Below are positions 1 through 9,833 of a DNA stretch of 64,000 bases, piece after piece. Positions within the stretch are counted from its first letter, which is position 1, and each line of letters opens with the position of its first letter. The position numbers and the translations under genes were made by a program. The stretch comes from Alphaproteobacteria bacterium (lineage in GTDB: Bacteria > Pseudomonadota > Alphaproteobacteria > Rhizobiales > Aestuariivirgaceae), in NCBI GenBank assembly GCA_024642465.1, contig JAHEBA010000001.1, positions 95,341 to 159,340 on the forward strand, in the 5' to 3' direction. The notes beneath the pieces were generated by a model. It worked only from the letters and a program-made list of their open reading frames with translations, searched no databases and was not told the DNA's origin.

Positions 1-9
1 AAAAGCAGA

Positions 10-477
10 ATGAATTTGCCAGGGCTTGATGCAACGGACCGACGCATCCTGCGTGAGTTGCAGGCAGACAGTTCGGTGTCCGTGGCCGACCTGGCGGGCA
101 GGGTCAACCTGTCTGCCTCCGCCTGCCACCGGCGCATAAAGCTGATGGAAGAGCGCGGCCTGATCGCCGGTTACAGCGCGCGGCTGAGCCGGAAGAAGCT
201 GGGCCTGGCGATCGAGTTCTTCGTGGAGATATCGCTGGTGGCCCAGTCCGAGCAGACGCTGGAGGCCTTCGAGCAGGCCGTCAGGCGCGTACCGGAAATC
301 CTCGAATGCCACCTCGTCGGCGGCCAGTACGACTACCTGCTGCGCATCGCTGCCGAAGATGCCGCCGACTATGAGCGCATTCACCGGCAGGCCATCACCC
401 GGCTGCCCGGCGTGGCCCGCATCCAGTCTTCTTTGGCGCTTCGCACCGTAAAGCCATGGACGGGCCTTCCGGTTTAA
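10..477 (+). CDS. Lrp/AsnC family transcriptional regulator
   Basis: N-terminal HTH 'LDATDRRILRELQADSSVSVADLAGRVNLSASACHRRIKLMEERGLI' followed by an RAM-like domain. Confidence 0.93.
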   Translation: MNLPGLDATDRRILRELQADSSVSVADLAGRVNLSASACHRRIKLMEERGLIAGYSARLSRKKLGLAIEFFVEISLVAQSEQTLEAFEQAVRRVPEILECHLVGGQYDYLLRIAAEDAADYERIHRQAITRLPGVARIQSSLALRTVKPWTGLPV

Positions 478-550
478 TTGATTCACGTCACGGTGCTGAC
501 AATCTCCTGGAGTTAGATTGCAAAAAACTCAAAGCACAGGAGGCGAGACC

Positions 551-979
551 ATGACTGCAACTGACGACAGCCGGACGATGTCCGCCGAATTCCCGCACGC
601 CGCGATTTCCCATGCCATGAACTATGGTGCGGAAGCCATGCGCGCCCTCACGCACTGCCAGGGCAGGTATGCCAGCTTCGTTTCGAAGCGCATCGACGAA
701 GACATCGCCATGCCGGCGCGGCTGGCCGAGTGCAAGTCGCCCATGGAGGTGATCGACGTGTGGGCCGACTTCTATCGCAAGGCCCTCGAAGACTACACCG
801 CCCATGCCCGCAGTATGACGGCACTGGGCCAGCAGGCGCTGGAAGATACCGTGCGCGAAGCGGAGGTTGAGGCTGCCGAAATCGCTGAAGCAACCGGCAA
901 GGCAATCGAACAGACCACCGGCATCAAGGCAGTCACGCCGTTGAAGGCCGAGAGCAACGGCAAGGCAAAAGTGGCCTAG
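551..979 (+). CDS. Phasin family protein
   Basis: Amphipathic helical ORF; internal ATG at 551 preferred over 518; phasin-like 'MNYGAEAMRALTHCQGRYASFVSKRIDEDIAMPARLAECKSPMEVIDVWADFYRKALEDY'. Confidence 0.75.
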   Translation: MTATDDSRTMSAEFPHAAISHAMNYGAEAMRALTHCQGRYASFVSKRIDEDIAMPARLAECKSPMEVIDVWADFYRKALEDYTAHARSMTALGQQALEDTVREAEVEAAEIAEATGKAIEQTTGIKAVTPLKAESNGKAKVA

Positions 980-1884
980 CTGGAATAGTTGACCGGCTGG
1001 CGGTGTTCCGGCCGGTCAAACAGTGACAGGAAGGCTGCTTCCAGCCGCTTCGTGGTGGGCCCCGGCGCGTCGTTTGAGAACACACGATCATTGACCCGCG
1101 CGACGGGCGCAATTCCGCCTGCGGTGGTGGCCGTGAACACCTCGTCCGACTCGAGGAATTCGTCCAGCTTGATCGGCCGCACTTCCGTCTCGAGCCCCAG
1201 TTCCCGCGCCACTTCCAGCACCGAGCGCCGGGTGATGCCTTCCAGCACGCCCATGTCCGGCGTGCGCACCGAATTGCCCTTCACGGAGAAAACGTTGAAG
1301 CCCGGCCCCTCGGTCACGTTGCCTTGGTGGTCGAGCAGCAGCGCGGTGTCGAAGCCCGCATCCAGTGCTTCGAACAGGCCGCGGGTCAGGTCGCCCCAGT
1401 GGTAGTTCTTGGCCGTCGGGTCGACGCTGTCCGGCGGAATGCGGCGTACGTCTTCCGGCACGAAAAGGTGCGCCCCGCGCGCAGCCACCTCTGGCCGGAT
1501 CACATGCAGGTAGGGAATGCACCAGGCAAAGAAGTGGTTGCCGCACTGTCGCGGATCGCGCGTTCCGGGAATGAGCGGCACGCCGCGGCTGGCGACCATC
1601 GCCACATATGAGTCGCACAGACCCGAGGCGGCGACGATGGAATGCACGATCTCGCGGATGTCGTCCTTCGTTTGCGGCACCGAAATGCGGACCTTGCTCA
1701 GCGATGCCTGGAACCGGTCGAGATAGTCCTCCAGCCGGAAGAACGCGCCATTGCGCACCGAGGCCACGTCATAGGTGCAGTCGGAACGGGTGAAGCCCCA
1801 GTCTGTCACCGGAATCTTCGCCTCCGAGATCGGCACGATCTCGCCGTTCATCCACGCCGCGCCCTTCGAGAGGTCTGCCGTCAT
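976..1884 (-). CDS. Class IV aminotransferase (D-amino acid / branched-chain aminotransferase-like)
   Basis: 'MNGEIVPISEAKIPVTDWGFTRSDCTYDVASV' and 'TEGPGFNVFSVKGNSVRTPDMGVLEGITRRSVLEVA' signatures. Confidence 0.9.
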   Translation of the reverse strand: MTADLSKGAAWMNGEIVPISEAKIPVTDWGFTRSDCTYDVASVRNGAFFRLEDYLDRFQASLSKVRISVPQTKDDIREIVHSIVAASGLCDSYVAMVASRGVPLIPGTRDPRQCGNHFFAWCIPYLHVIRPEVAARGAHLFVPEDVRRIPPDSVDPTAKNYHWGDLTRGLFEALDAGFDTALLLDHQGNVTEGPGFNVFSVKGNSVRTPDMGVLEGITRRSVLEVARELGLETEVRPIKLDEFLESDEVFTATTAGGIAPVARVNDRVFSNDAPGPTTKRLEAAFLSLFDRPEHRQPVNYSS

Positions 1885-1889
1885 TACCG

Positions 1890-3386
1890 TTACTCCGCTG
1901 CTGCCCGGCCTGACGATACATCTTCCTTGACCAGCCGCGCCAGCAGCTCGATGCCCGGCTCGATCATTTTCTCGTCGATGGATGAAAAGCCGAGGCGGAA
2001 AAAGTTTCGCGGCGGATTTGGCCGCCCGAAGAAGATGCGCCCAGGTTCGATCAGCAGGCCATGTTCGCGGCCCGCTTCGGCCAGCCGTTCGGCGTCCAGC
2101 GCATCAGGGCCTTCGACCCAGAAGCTGGTACCGCCGAAGCTCGGCACCCGGGAGGAGTCAGGCAGGTGCTTCTGCATGGCAGATGCCATCACTTCCCAGC
2201 GCGCCCGGTAGGCCCGGTGCAGCCGGCGGATCAGCGTGTCGTGGTGCCCGAGCGACAGGAACAGGGCGGCCGTGCGCTGGTTGTTGTTGGGCGGGTGGCG
2301 CACCATCAGCCGGCGCAGCGCGCGGGCCTGGTCGATGAACGGCTTGGGCGCCACCAGGAAGCCCAGCCGAAGGCCGTGGAACACCGACTTGGACAGCGAG
2401 CCGACATAGATCACGTGACCGTCGTCATCGAGCGATTTCAGCGAGGGGCAGGGCTCGTTGACGTAGTTGGTCTCGAACTCGTGATCGTCCTCGATGATGA
2501 TGAAGTCGTCCTTGCGCGCCTTCTCCATGAGCTCCAGCCGCCGCGACAGCGGCATGGTGACGGTGGTCGGCGCCTGGTGGCTTGGCGTGATGAACACCAT
2601 CTCCGTGCCAGCTGGAATGGCGTCAGGCACGAGCCCCTGGCTGTCGACTTCGCGCAGCAGCACGTTGCGCGTATGCAGCGAGAAGATGTTGCGCGCGTCC
2701 GGAAAGCCCGGTTCTTCCACCACCACCTTGGTGTCCGGTTTCGCCAGCAGGCTCGAGATCATGTAGAGCGCGTGCTGGGCGCCAAGCGTCACCAGAATCT
2801 CGCCTTCCGCGGCCATGATGCCGCGCCGCGGCAGGATCCGCCGGCGGATCTGCTCGACCAGCAGCGCATCGTCATGCGCGCCGTGATCGTCGGTCCAGGC
2901 GTTGAACCAGCGCTTGCCCAGCGTTTGGCGCGCGCACTCGCGCCACTCGGCGATGGGGAACAGGTTGTGGTCCACCTGGCCATAGATGAAGGGGTATTTG
3001 TAGGACGACCAGTCCAGCGGCTTGATGATGTTTTCTAGCGCCGCCGGCTTGCGGGCGAAGCGGTTGTCCCAGTCAGGCGCGGTTTCGCTGTGCTCTACCC
3101 GCTGGGTAACGTCGGGGCGTGCCGCATGCTGCGGAATGGCCTTCTCGGACACATAGTAGCCGGAGCGTTCCCGCGCCACGAGGTACCCGTCGTCGAGCAG
3201 GCCCTGATAGGCCAGCATCACGGTATTGCGCGAAACGCCAAGCACCTTGGCCATTTTGCGGGTCGATGGTACCGGCTCCTCGCGGCCGAGCTGGCCATCC
3301 AGAATGGCGGAAACGAACGCCTCCCTGATCTGGGTCTGCAGGCTGGCGTACTCTCCCCGCTTGATCTGCAAAAGCCAGTCGCGCAT
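1890..3386 (-). CDS. MocR/PdxR-type GntR-HTH/aminotransferase fusion transcriptional regulator
   Basis: GntR winged-helix N-terminus ('PVPSTRKMAKVLGVSRNTVMLAYQGLLDDGYLVARERSGYYV') fused to an aminotransferase class I domain ('YVGSLSKSVFHGLRLGFLVAP'). Confidence 0.92.
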   Translation of the reverse strand: MRDWLLQIKRGEYASLQTQIREAFVSAILDGQLGREEPVPSTRKMAKVLGVSRNTVMLAYQGLLDDGYLVARERSGYYVSEKAIPQHAARPDVTQRVEHSETAPDWDNRFARKPAALENIIKPLDWSSYKYPFIYGQVDHNLFPIAEWRECARQTLGKRWFNAWTDDHGAHDDALLVEQIRRRILPRRGIMAAEGEILVTLGAQHALYMISSLLAKPDTKVVVEEPGFPDARNIFSLHTRNVLLREVDSQGLVPDAIPAGTEMVFITPSHQAPTTVTMPLSRRLELMEKARKDDFIIIEDDHEFETNYVNEPCPSLKSLDDDGHVIYVGSLSKSVFHGLRLGFLVAPKPFIDQARALRRLMVRHPPNNNQRTAALFLSLGHHDTLIRRLHRAYRARWEVMASAMQKHLPDSSRVPSFGGTSFWVEGPDALDAERLAEAGREHGLLIEPGRIFFGRPNPPRNFFRLGFSSIDEKMIEPGIELLARLVKEDVSSGRAAAE

Positions 3387-3408
3387 GGCTTGCCGTTCCT
3401 CGCTGGTC

Positions 3409-3452
3409 TTATCCTTTGGATAACTGGCCCTACGCTAGCGCCAAACTGGCCC
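3409..3452. promoter_or_regulatory. Candidate MocR operator: inverted repeat TTATCC-TTT-GGATAA plus two direct AACTGGCCC repeats
   Basis: Read directly: TTATCCTTTGGATAA at 3409-3423; AACTGGCCC at 3422-3430 and 3444-3452, just upstream of the minus-strand regulator. Confidence 0.45.
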
Positions 3453-3612
3453 GGTGTCACGGACATTGAGAATCCGGTGGTTGAAAATTGAGACTTTGAA
3501 CCTAAAAATACCGCTAAGTGGTCAGTCGCTTGCGGGTGGCTGGTGCTATTGCCGCCGGAGTCCGGTCTGCTAGCTTGGCCGAACAGCTGGATCAAGCACT
3601 GACGGACACCTC

Positions 3613-6471
3613 ATGGCGGACGAGCCTAAGATCGACCTCAACCTGAAGACCTGGGACGAGGTCAAGACCACGACCTGCTACATGTGCGCCTGCCGCTGTG
3701 GCATCAAGGTGTACCTGAAGGACGGGACGGTCAAATACATCGAGGGCAACCGCGACCATCCGGTCAACAAGGGCGTGCTGTGCGGCAAGGGCTCGGCCGG
3801 CATCATGCAGCATTATTCGCCCGCCCGTCTTACCAAGCCGCTGATGCGGGTGGGCCCGCGTGGCTCCGGCGAGTTCCGCGAGGTAGAGTGGGAAGAAGCG
3901 CTCCGGACCGCCACCACATGGCTGTCGCAGGTGCGATCGACCGATCCCCGCAAGCTTGCCCTGTTCACCGGCCGCGACCAGAGCCAGGCATTGACTGGCT
4001 GGTGGGCGACGCAATTTGGCACCCCCAACTTCGCGGCTCACGGCGGCTTCTGCTCGGTCAACATGGCGGCGGCCGGCATCTATACCTTCGGCGGCGCGTT
4101 CTGGGAGTTCGGCGAACCCGACTGGGACCACACCAAATACTTCATGCTGTTCGGCGTGGCCGAGGACCATGCCTCCAACCCGATCAAGACCGGGCTTGGC
4201 AAGCTGAAGAAGAACGGCGCCAAGATCGTCTCCATCAACCCGGTGAAGTCGGGTTATTCGGCCATTGCCGACGAGTGGGTCGGCATCCGCCCCGGCACCG
4301 ACGGGCTGTTCGTCGGCGCGCTGATCCACCAGCTGCTCAAGGCCGGCAAGATCGACCTGAACTATCTGGCCCGCTACACTAATGCCGCCCATCTCGTCAT
4401 CCGCAACAAGGGCGGTGACGATGACGGGCTGATTGCTCGCGACCGCTATGGCAAGGTGCTGGTGCTGGATGCAAGGTCCGGCGAGCCGGTGGCTCAGGAC
4501 AAGGCGGAAACGCCCGCGCTGCATGGCGAGGTTAAGCTGTCGGGCAAGGACAAGCACACGGCCGTTCCCGCCTTCCAGCTCATCGCCGAGCGCTACCTGT
4601 CGGACGAGTATACGGCTGAGAAGGCCGCGCGTGCCTGCGGCATCGAGCCTGCGACCATCGTCCGGCTGGCGGGCGAGCTGGCCCATGCCGCGTTCGAACA
4701 GGCGTTTGAATTGCCGATTGCGTGGACGGACAGTCATGGCCGCAAGCACAAGTCGATGACCGGACGCCCCGTGTCGATGCACGCCATGCGCGGCATCTCG
4801 GCCCATTCCAACGGCTTCCACACCTGCCGGTCGATCCACATCCTGCAGATCCTGCTTGGCAGCATCGATGTGCCTGGGGGCTTCCTCTACAAGCCGCCGT
4901 TCCCGAAGGCGGCTCCTCCCGGTCTCAAGCCCGCCGGCAAGGTGGGCGAGGTCAACCCGCTCAAGCCCTTGCCCGGCCCGCCGCTCGGCTTCGTCGCTGG
5001 CCCGGAAGACCTGCTGGTCGAGGCAGACGGAACACCGCGGCGCATCGACAAGGCTTATTCGTGGGATGCGCCGATAGCCGCCCACGGGCTGATGCACACG
5101 GTGATCACCAATGCCGCCAACAAGGATCCGTACGGCATCGACGTGCTGTTCATGTACATGGCCAACATGAGCTGGAATTCGACCATGAATTCCGGCGGCA
5201 TCATGGATCACCTGACGAAAATCGACGAGAAGACCGGCGATTATGTCATCCCGAAGATCATCTATTCAGATGCCTACTATTCGGAGATGGTCGCCTATGC
5301 CGACCTGATCCTGCCCGACACGACCTACCTTGAAAGATGGGACTGTATCTCGCTGCTTGACCGCCCGATCTCCGAACCGCACGGGCCGGCAGACTCGATC
5401 CGCCAGCCGGTGGTGGAGCCCGACCGCGACGTGCGGCCGTTCCAGACGGTGATGCTCGACCTCGGCGCGCGGCTCGGCCTGCCCGGCATGGTCAAGGAGG
5501 ACATGACGCCCAAATTCCCTGGCGGCTATGCTGATTACATCGTCAATCACGAGCGCGGCCCGGGCATCGGTCCGCTGGCGGGCTTCCGCGGGACGGATGG
5601 CACAGAGGCAGGCAAGGGCGAGGTCAACCCGAACCAGCTTGAGCAGTACATCGAGAATGGCTGCTACTGGAAATACGAGATGCCCGAGCACATGCGCTAC
5701 TACCGCATGGCCAACAAGGATTACCTCGAATGGGCGCAAGGCTTCGGCTTCAACCCGAACGCAAACCAGATCACCTTCAACCTCTATTCGGAGGTGATGC
5801 AGAAGTTCCGGCTCGCCGCGCGCGGCCATGGAGACGTCGTGCCGCCGCAGGTGCACCGCCGCCGAGTGGAAGCGTTCTTCGATCCGGTGCCGATGTGGTA
5901 TGCGCCGTTTGAAGAGGCGATGACCGACGCCACCGATTTTCCCATGCACGCGGTTACCCAGCGGCCCATGGCCATGTACCACTCCTGGGGCTCGATGAAT
6001 GCCTGGCTGCGCCAGATCCTTGGCCGCAACTGGCTCTACATGGAGCGGGGCAGGGCGAAGCAGCTTGGCCTCAAGGACGGCGACTGGGTGCACGTCACCA
6101 GCCACCATGGCCGCATCAAGGTGCATCTGAAGTTGATGGACGGGGTGAACCCGGATACCGTGTGGACCTGGAACGCCATCGGCAAGCGCTCAGGCGCGTG
6201 GAACCTCGACCGGAATGCGCCGGAAGCGAAGAAGGGCTTCCTGCTCAACCACATCATCTCCGACCTATTGCCGGTGCGCGAAGGCGGCTACCGCTACTCC
6301 AACTCCGATCCCGTGACCGGGCAGGCCGCCTGGTATGACCTGCGCGTACGCGTCGAGAACGCCGACGGCGTGGCTGTCACCGAGCCGCAGTTCGAGGCGA
6401 CGAAGCGCCCGCCCGGACTGTTGCGCGCGGCCATGAAGATCGGCGAACGCATGATGAAGGGCAGGGACTGA
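3613..6471 (+). CDS. soeA: Molybdopterin oxidoreductase catalytic subunit, SoeA-like (cytoplasmic, DMSO reductase family)
   Basis: 4Fe-4S motif 'CYMCACRCGIKVYLKDGTVKYIEGNRDHPVNKGVLCGKG'; no Tat signal; followed by FeS and membrane subunits. Confidence 0.8.
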   Translation: MADEPKIDLNLKTWDEVKTTTCYMCACRCGIKVYLKDGTVKYIEGNRDHPVNKGVLCGKGSAGIMQHYSPARLTKPLMRVGPRGSGEFREVEWEEALRTATTWLSQVRSTDPRKLALFTGRDQSQALTGWWATQFGTPNFAAHGGFCSVNMAAAGIYTFGGAFWEFGEPDWDHTKYFMLFGVAEDHASNPIKTGLGKLKKNGAKIVSINPVKSGYSAIADEWVGIRPGTDGLFVGALIHQLLKAGKIDLNYLARYTNAAHLVIRNKGGDDDGLIARDRYGKVLVLDARSGEPVAQDKAETPALHGEVKLSGKDKHTAVPAFQLIAERYLSDEYTAEKAARACGIEPATIVRLAGELAHAAFEQAFELPIAWTDSHGRKHKSMTGRPVSMHAMRGISAHSNGFHTCRSIHILQILLGSIDVPGGFLYKPPFPKAAPPGLKPAGKVGEVNPLKPLPGPPLGFVAGPEDLLVEADGTPRRIDKAYSWDAPIAAHGLMHTVITNAANKDPYGIDVLFMYMANMSWNSTMNSGGIMDHLTKIDEKTGDYVIPKIIYSDAYYSEMVAYADLILPDTTYLERWDCISLLDRPISEPHGPADSIRQPVVEPDRDVRPFQTVMLDLGARLGLPGMVKEDMTPKFPGGYADYIVNHERGPGIGPLAGFRGTDGTEAGKGEVNPNQLEQYIENGCYWKYEMPEHMRYYRMANKDYLEWAQGFGFNPNANQITFNLYSEVMQKFRLAARGHGDVVPPQVHRRRVEAFFDPVPMWYAPFEEAMTDATDFPMHAVTQRPMAMYHSWGSMNAWLRQILGRNWLYMERGRAKQLGLKDGDWVHVTSHHGRIKVHLKLMDGVNPDTVWTWNAIGKRSGAWNLDRNAPEAKKGFLLNHIISDLLPVREGGYRYSNSDPVTGQAAWYDLRVRVENADGVAVTEPQFEATKRPPGLLRAAMKIGERMMKGRD

Positions 6472-7226
6472 TGACAACGCTTCCCGACACATCAAAGCCC
6501 GGTCAGAAGAAGCTGGGCCTGGTCATCGACCTTGACACCTGCGTCGGCTGCCAGGCGTGTGCCACCTCGTGCAAGGAGTGGAACACGCAAGGCTATTCGG
6601 CGCCACTGACCGACATCGATCCCTACGGCCCTGATCCGGTGGGGGCTTGGCTCAACCGCATCCACGGCTACGAAGCTGGCGAAGGCGAGAACCGCCGCGC
6701 ATTGCATTTCCCGCGCTCGTGCCTGCACTGCGAAACGCCGGCCTGCGTGACCGTGTGCCCGACTGGCGCCAGCTACAAGCGCGCCGAAGACGGCATCGTG
6801 CTGGTCAACCCGGACACCTGCATCGGTTGCAAGCTGTGCTCGTGGGCGTGCCCCTATGGCGCGCGCGAGTATGACGCCGACGATGGCGTGATGAAGAAGT
6901 GCACGCTCTGCGTTGACCGCATCTATAACGAGAATCTGGAGCCCGAAGACCGCAAGCCGGCTTGCGTGCGCGCCTGTCCCACGGGCGCACGTCACTTCGG
7001 TGACCTTGGCGACCCGAATTCGGACGTCTCGCAACTGGTGGCTGAGCGCGGCGGTTTCGACCTGCTGCCGCAGATGGATTACAAGCCGGTCAACAAGTAC
7101 CTGCCGCCGCGTCCGCGCCGCTCGGACGCAAACCCGGTTCCTGCCGCAAAACTCGAGACCGTGGGCAAGGCCGACGGCTCCGTCACCGAACGCTTTTTTT
7201 CCTGGCTCGACAAGGCGCTGTCCTGA
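6471..7226 (+). CDS. soeB: 4Fe-4S ferredoxin subunit of molybdopterin oxidoreductase (SoeB/DmsB-like)
   Basis: Multiple CxxCxxxC clusters ('CVGCQACATSCKEWN', 'CLHCETPACVTVCPTGA', 'CIGCKLCSWACPYGA', 'CTLCVDR'); overlaps preceding stop. Confidence 0.85.
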   Translation: MTTLPDTSKPGQKKLGLVIDLDTCVGCQACATSCKEWNTQGYSAPLTDIDPYGPDPVGAWLNRIHGYEAGEGENRRALHFPRSCLHCETPACVTVCPTGASYKRAEDGIVLVNPDTCIGCKLCSWACPYGAREYDADDGVMKKCTLCVDRIYNENLEPEDRKPACVRACPTGARHFGDLGDPNSDVSQLVAERGGFDLLPQMDYKPVNKYLPPRPRRSDANPVPAAKLETVGKADGSVTERFFSWLDKALS

Positions 7227-8164
7227 TGCATCCCGCTTATTCCGTCATTCTGTTTACGACTGCGTCCGGCGCCGGTTACGGCCTGCTGGCGCTGCTGGGT
7301 CTGACCGGGGCCAGCCACGGCGCGGCGTCGAGCTCCGCCTTCGGCGCAACGTCTATGGTGCTGGCGCTTGGCCTCATCACGGCTGGCCTGTTGTCGTCGA
7401 CCTTCCACCTCGGCCACCCGGAACGCGCTTGGCGCGCGTTCAGCCAGTGGCGCACCAGTTGGCTGTCGCGCGAGGGCGTGGCGGCGGTGATCACCTATGT
7501 TCCGGCATGTATCTTCGGTCTGCTCTGGGTGTTCGGCGGCAACGAGACGCTGATCGCCATCGCCGGCTACCTGACCGCGCTGATGGCCATGATCACCGTA
7601 TTCACCACGGCGATGATCTATGCCTCGCTGCCCACCATGCGCCAGTGGCGGCATTTCATGGCGGTGCCGGTCTACATCTTGTTCGCACTCGCCACTGGCG
7701 CGGTGCTGCTGTTCGCGCTGGCAGCATTGTTTGGCCGTTCCGGCATACCGGCCCTCGGCGTCATCACCATCGTTGGCCTCGGCCTGGCAGGCCTAGCCAA
7801 AATCGTCTACTGGGCCGGTATTGACCGCATGAAGCCCAAATACACCATGGGCGACGCCACCGGCCTTGGCGGCACTGTACGCCAGTGGGAAGTGCCGCAC
7901 ACCTCGGAGAATTTCGTGCAGCGCGAGATGGGCTTCAGGGTTGCCCGCAAGCACGCGGCCAAGCTGCGCATGATCTGCCTTGCCCTGCTCGCGGCTTCAT
8001 TGCTGGCAGTGTGGGCGGCATTCAGCATGGGCGGGGCGCTGGCGCCGGTACTTGCCGTTGCTGCCGCAGTGTTGACGGCGGTGGCAGTGGTCACCGAACG
8101 CTGGCTGTTCTTCGCCCAGGCGAAACACGTTGTCATGTTGTTCTACGGCGAACAAGCGGTGTAG
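7226..8164 (+). CDS. soeC: DmsC/SoeC-like membrane anchor subunit
   Basis: Multi-TM ORF immediately after the FeS subunit; 'STFHLGHPERAWRAFSQWRTSWLSREG' typical of DmsC. Confidence 0.85.
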   Translation: MHPAYSVILFTTASGAGYGLLALLGLTGASHGAASSSAFGATSMVLALGLITAGLLSSTFHLGHPERAWRAFSQWRTSWLSREGVAAVITYVPACIFGLLWVFGGNETLIAIAGYLTALMAMITVFTTAMIYASLPTMRQWRHFMAVPVYILFALATGAVLLFALAALFGRSGIPALGVITIVGLGLAGLAKIVYWAGIDRMKPKYTMGDATGLGGTVRQWEVPHTSENFVQREMGFRVARKHAAKLRMICLALLAASLLAVWAAFSMGGALAPVLAVAAAVLTAVAVVTERWLFFAQAKHVVMLFYGEQAV

Positions 8165-8175
8165 CCTTCCGGTCC

Positions 8176-8916
8176 ATGCGAACGAGACGTCTTCTGCTTC
8201 TCATACCAGCCGTCACGCTGGCAGCCACACCAGCCCGCGCGGACATGCAGCGCGTGGGCAGTTTCGAGATCGACCGCACCGAGGTTACGGTCGGCCAGTT
8301 CCGCCAGTTCACCGAGGCGACCGGCATGGTGACTGCGGCAGAGAAGGCGGGCGGCGGGCAGGTCTACGGCGCTGGCTGGGAGCAAAAGCCCGGCTGGACC
8401 TGGAAGACGCCGTATGGCAAGCCCGCCGCGGACGACGAGCCCGCCGCCTACGTGACCTACGATGAGGCGAAGGCCTATTGCGCCTGGGCCGGCAAGCGGC
8501 TGCCCACCGATGCCGAGTGGATGGAAGCCGCCTATACCGAGCGCCGCGCCAACCCGCCTTCAGGCTTCGAGACCGGCAAGACCTACGACTACCCGACCGG
8601 CGAAACGCCACAGGGCGCCAATTGCCTTGAGGGTTGCGGCCCGACGCCGGAGGTTGACCGCTCCGCCGTTCTTGATCGCGGCCGGGGCCATGCGGCAGTG
8701 GGCAAGACCAGGCCCGGCGTCAACGGCCTCTACGACATGGGCGCCAACCTGTGGGAGTGGGTCGATGGCACGGCTTCATCGGGCCAGGTGCTGACCCGTG
8801 GCGGTTCGTGGTGGTATGGTCCCGCCCAGATGCACCGCGATCACACCCAGTCGAAGCCGCCGGAAACGGCAGTGGTATATATCGGCTTCCGCTGCACCCG
8901 CGACGCCAACGGCTAG
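8176..8916 (+). CDS. Exported SUMF1/FGE-fold protein
   Basis: Signal peptide 'MRTRRLLLLIPAVTLAATPARA'; FGE-sulfatase fold motifs 'VTYDEAKAYCAWAGKRLPTDAEWMEAA', 'GLYDMGANLWEWVDG', 'LTRGGSWWYG', 'IGFRCTRD'. Confidence 0.85.
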   Translation: MRTRRLLLLIPAVTLAATPARADMQRVGSFEIDRTEVTVGQFRQFTEATGMVTAAEKAGGGQVYGAGWEQKPGWTWKTPYGKPAADDEPAAYVTYDEAKAYCAWAGKRLPTDAEWMEAAYTERRANPPSGFETGKTYDYPTGETPQGANCLEGCGPTPEVDRSAVLDRGRGHAAVGKTRPGVNGLYDMGANLWEWVDGTASSGQVLTRGGSWWYGPAQMHRDHTQSKPPETAVVYIGFRCTRDANG

Positions 8917-8923
8917 GACTCCC

Positions 8924-9763
8924 ATGCGCGACAACATTGAACTTCCCGTCGAGACGATCCGGCTGGCCGATGGCCTGAAGTGGGAGGATGGCTGGTTTGC
9001 AACCCGATTGCTGGACGCCGATACATTGACCATCGGCGAACCCGCCTATCACCAGCGCAACTGGAGTTACCTGATCCGCGACGGCGGTGAGGCACTGCTA
9101 TTCGATACCGGTTCGGGGCGCCGGCCCATTGCACCGCTGGTGGCGCACCATTCCAACGGAGCGCGAGTCACTGCATTCCCGTCGCACATGCACTTCGACC
9201 ACCTCGGCGGTATCAACGCCTTCGGCCCGGTGACGGTGGCCGATCTGCCGATGCTGCGGGCGTGCGAGACGGGAGGCCAGCTCACCCCGGCAGACGAGAT
9301 GTTTCTCGGTCACTACGAGGGCCTGTCCGTGCCGACCTTCGATGTGGGGAGATGGGTCAGGCCGGGAGAGGTTATCGAGGTGGGCGCGCGCCGGCTGGAG
9401 GTGCTGCACACGCCGGGCCACTCACCGGACTCGATCAGCCTCTGGGAGCCTGACAGGAATCGTCTCTACGCCGCCGACTTCATCTACTGTGGTGCGCTCT
9501 ATGCCCAGACGCCGGGGGCTTCGTTGACTCAATACCTCGAAACCTGCCGGCAACTGCTTGAAACGATTCCGCAATCCGCTGAAATCGCATGTGCCCATGG
9601 GCGCCCGGTGAAAGGCATCGACGAGGTGCCGGTCGTGGGTCACGCCGACCTTGAAGACGTTCACGATGTTCTGTCAGGCCTGCTGCAAGGCCCGCCTCAC
9701 ACCGGCGAAGCGCCGGTCAACGAGCGCATGTTCCTGCTCTATTCCGAAGAGAGTTTTCAATAA
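8924..9763 (+). CDS. MBL-fold metallo-hydrolase
   Basis: 'HMHFDHLGG' and 'VLHTPGHSPDSISLWEPDRNRLYAADFIY'. Confidence 0.9.
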   Translation: MRDNIELPVETIRLADGLKWEDGWFATRLLDADTLTIGEPAYHQRNWSYLIRDGGEALLFDTGSGRRPIAPLVAHHSNGARVTAFPSHMHFDHLGGINAFGPVTVADLPMLRACETGGQLTPADEMFLGHYEGLSVPTFDVGRWVRPGEVIEVGARRLEVLHTPGHSPDSISLWEPDRNRLYAADFIYCGALYAQTPGASLTQYLETCRQLLETIPQSAEIACAHGRPVKGIDEVPVVGHADLEDVHDVLSGLLQGPPHTGEAPVNERMFLLYSEESFQ

Positions 9764-9771
9764 ACAGCTAT

Positions 9772-9787
9772 ATAAAGAAAACTTTAT
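9772..9787. promoter_or_regulatory. Palindromic operator ATAAAG-AAAA-CTTTAT (SahR-like candidate)
   Basis: Same half sites and spacing as 30193-30208 upstream of metF; 47 bp upstream of the Hcy-module start. Confidence 0.6.
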
Positions 9788-9833
9788 GTGATATGCCGTC
9801 GGCAAACTGATCTTCCATTGAGGTATCCCATCC

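Noticed and set aside
3592-5211. 539-aa minus-strand ORF opposite soeA
   Set aside because: His/Arg/Gly-rich shadow ORF typical of high-GC antisense frames; soeA frame has clear motifs.
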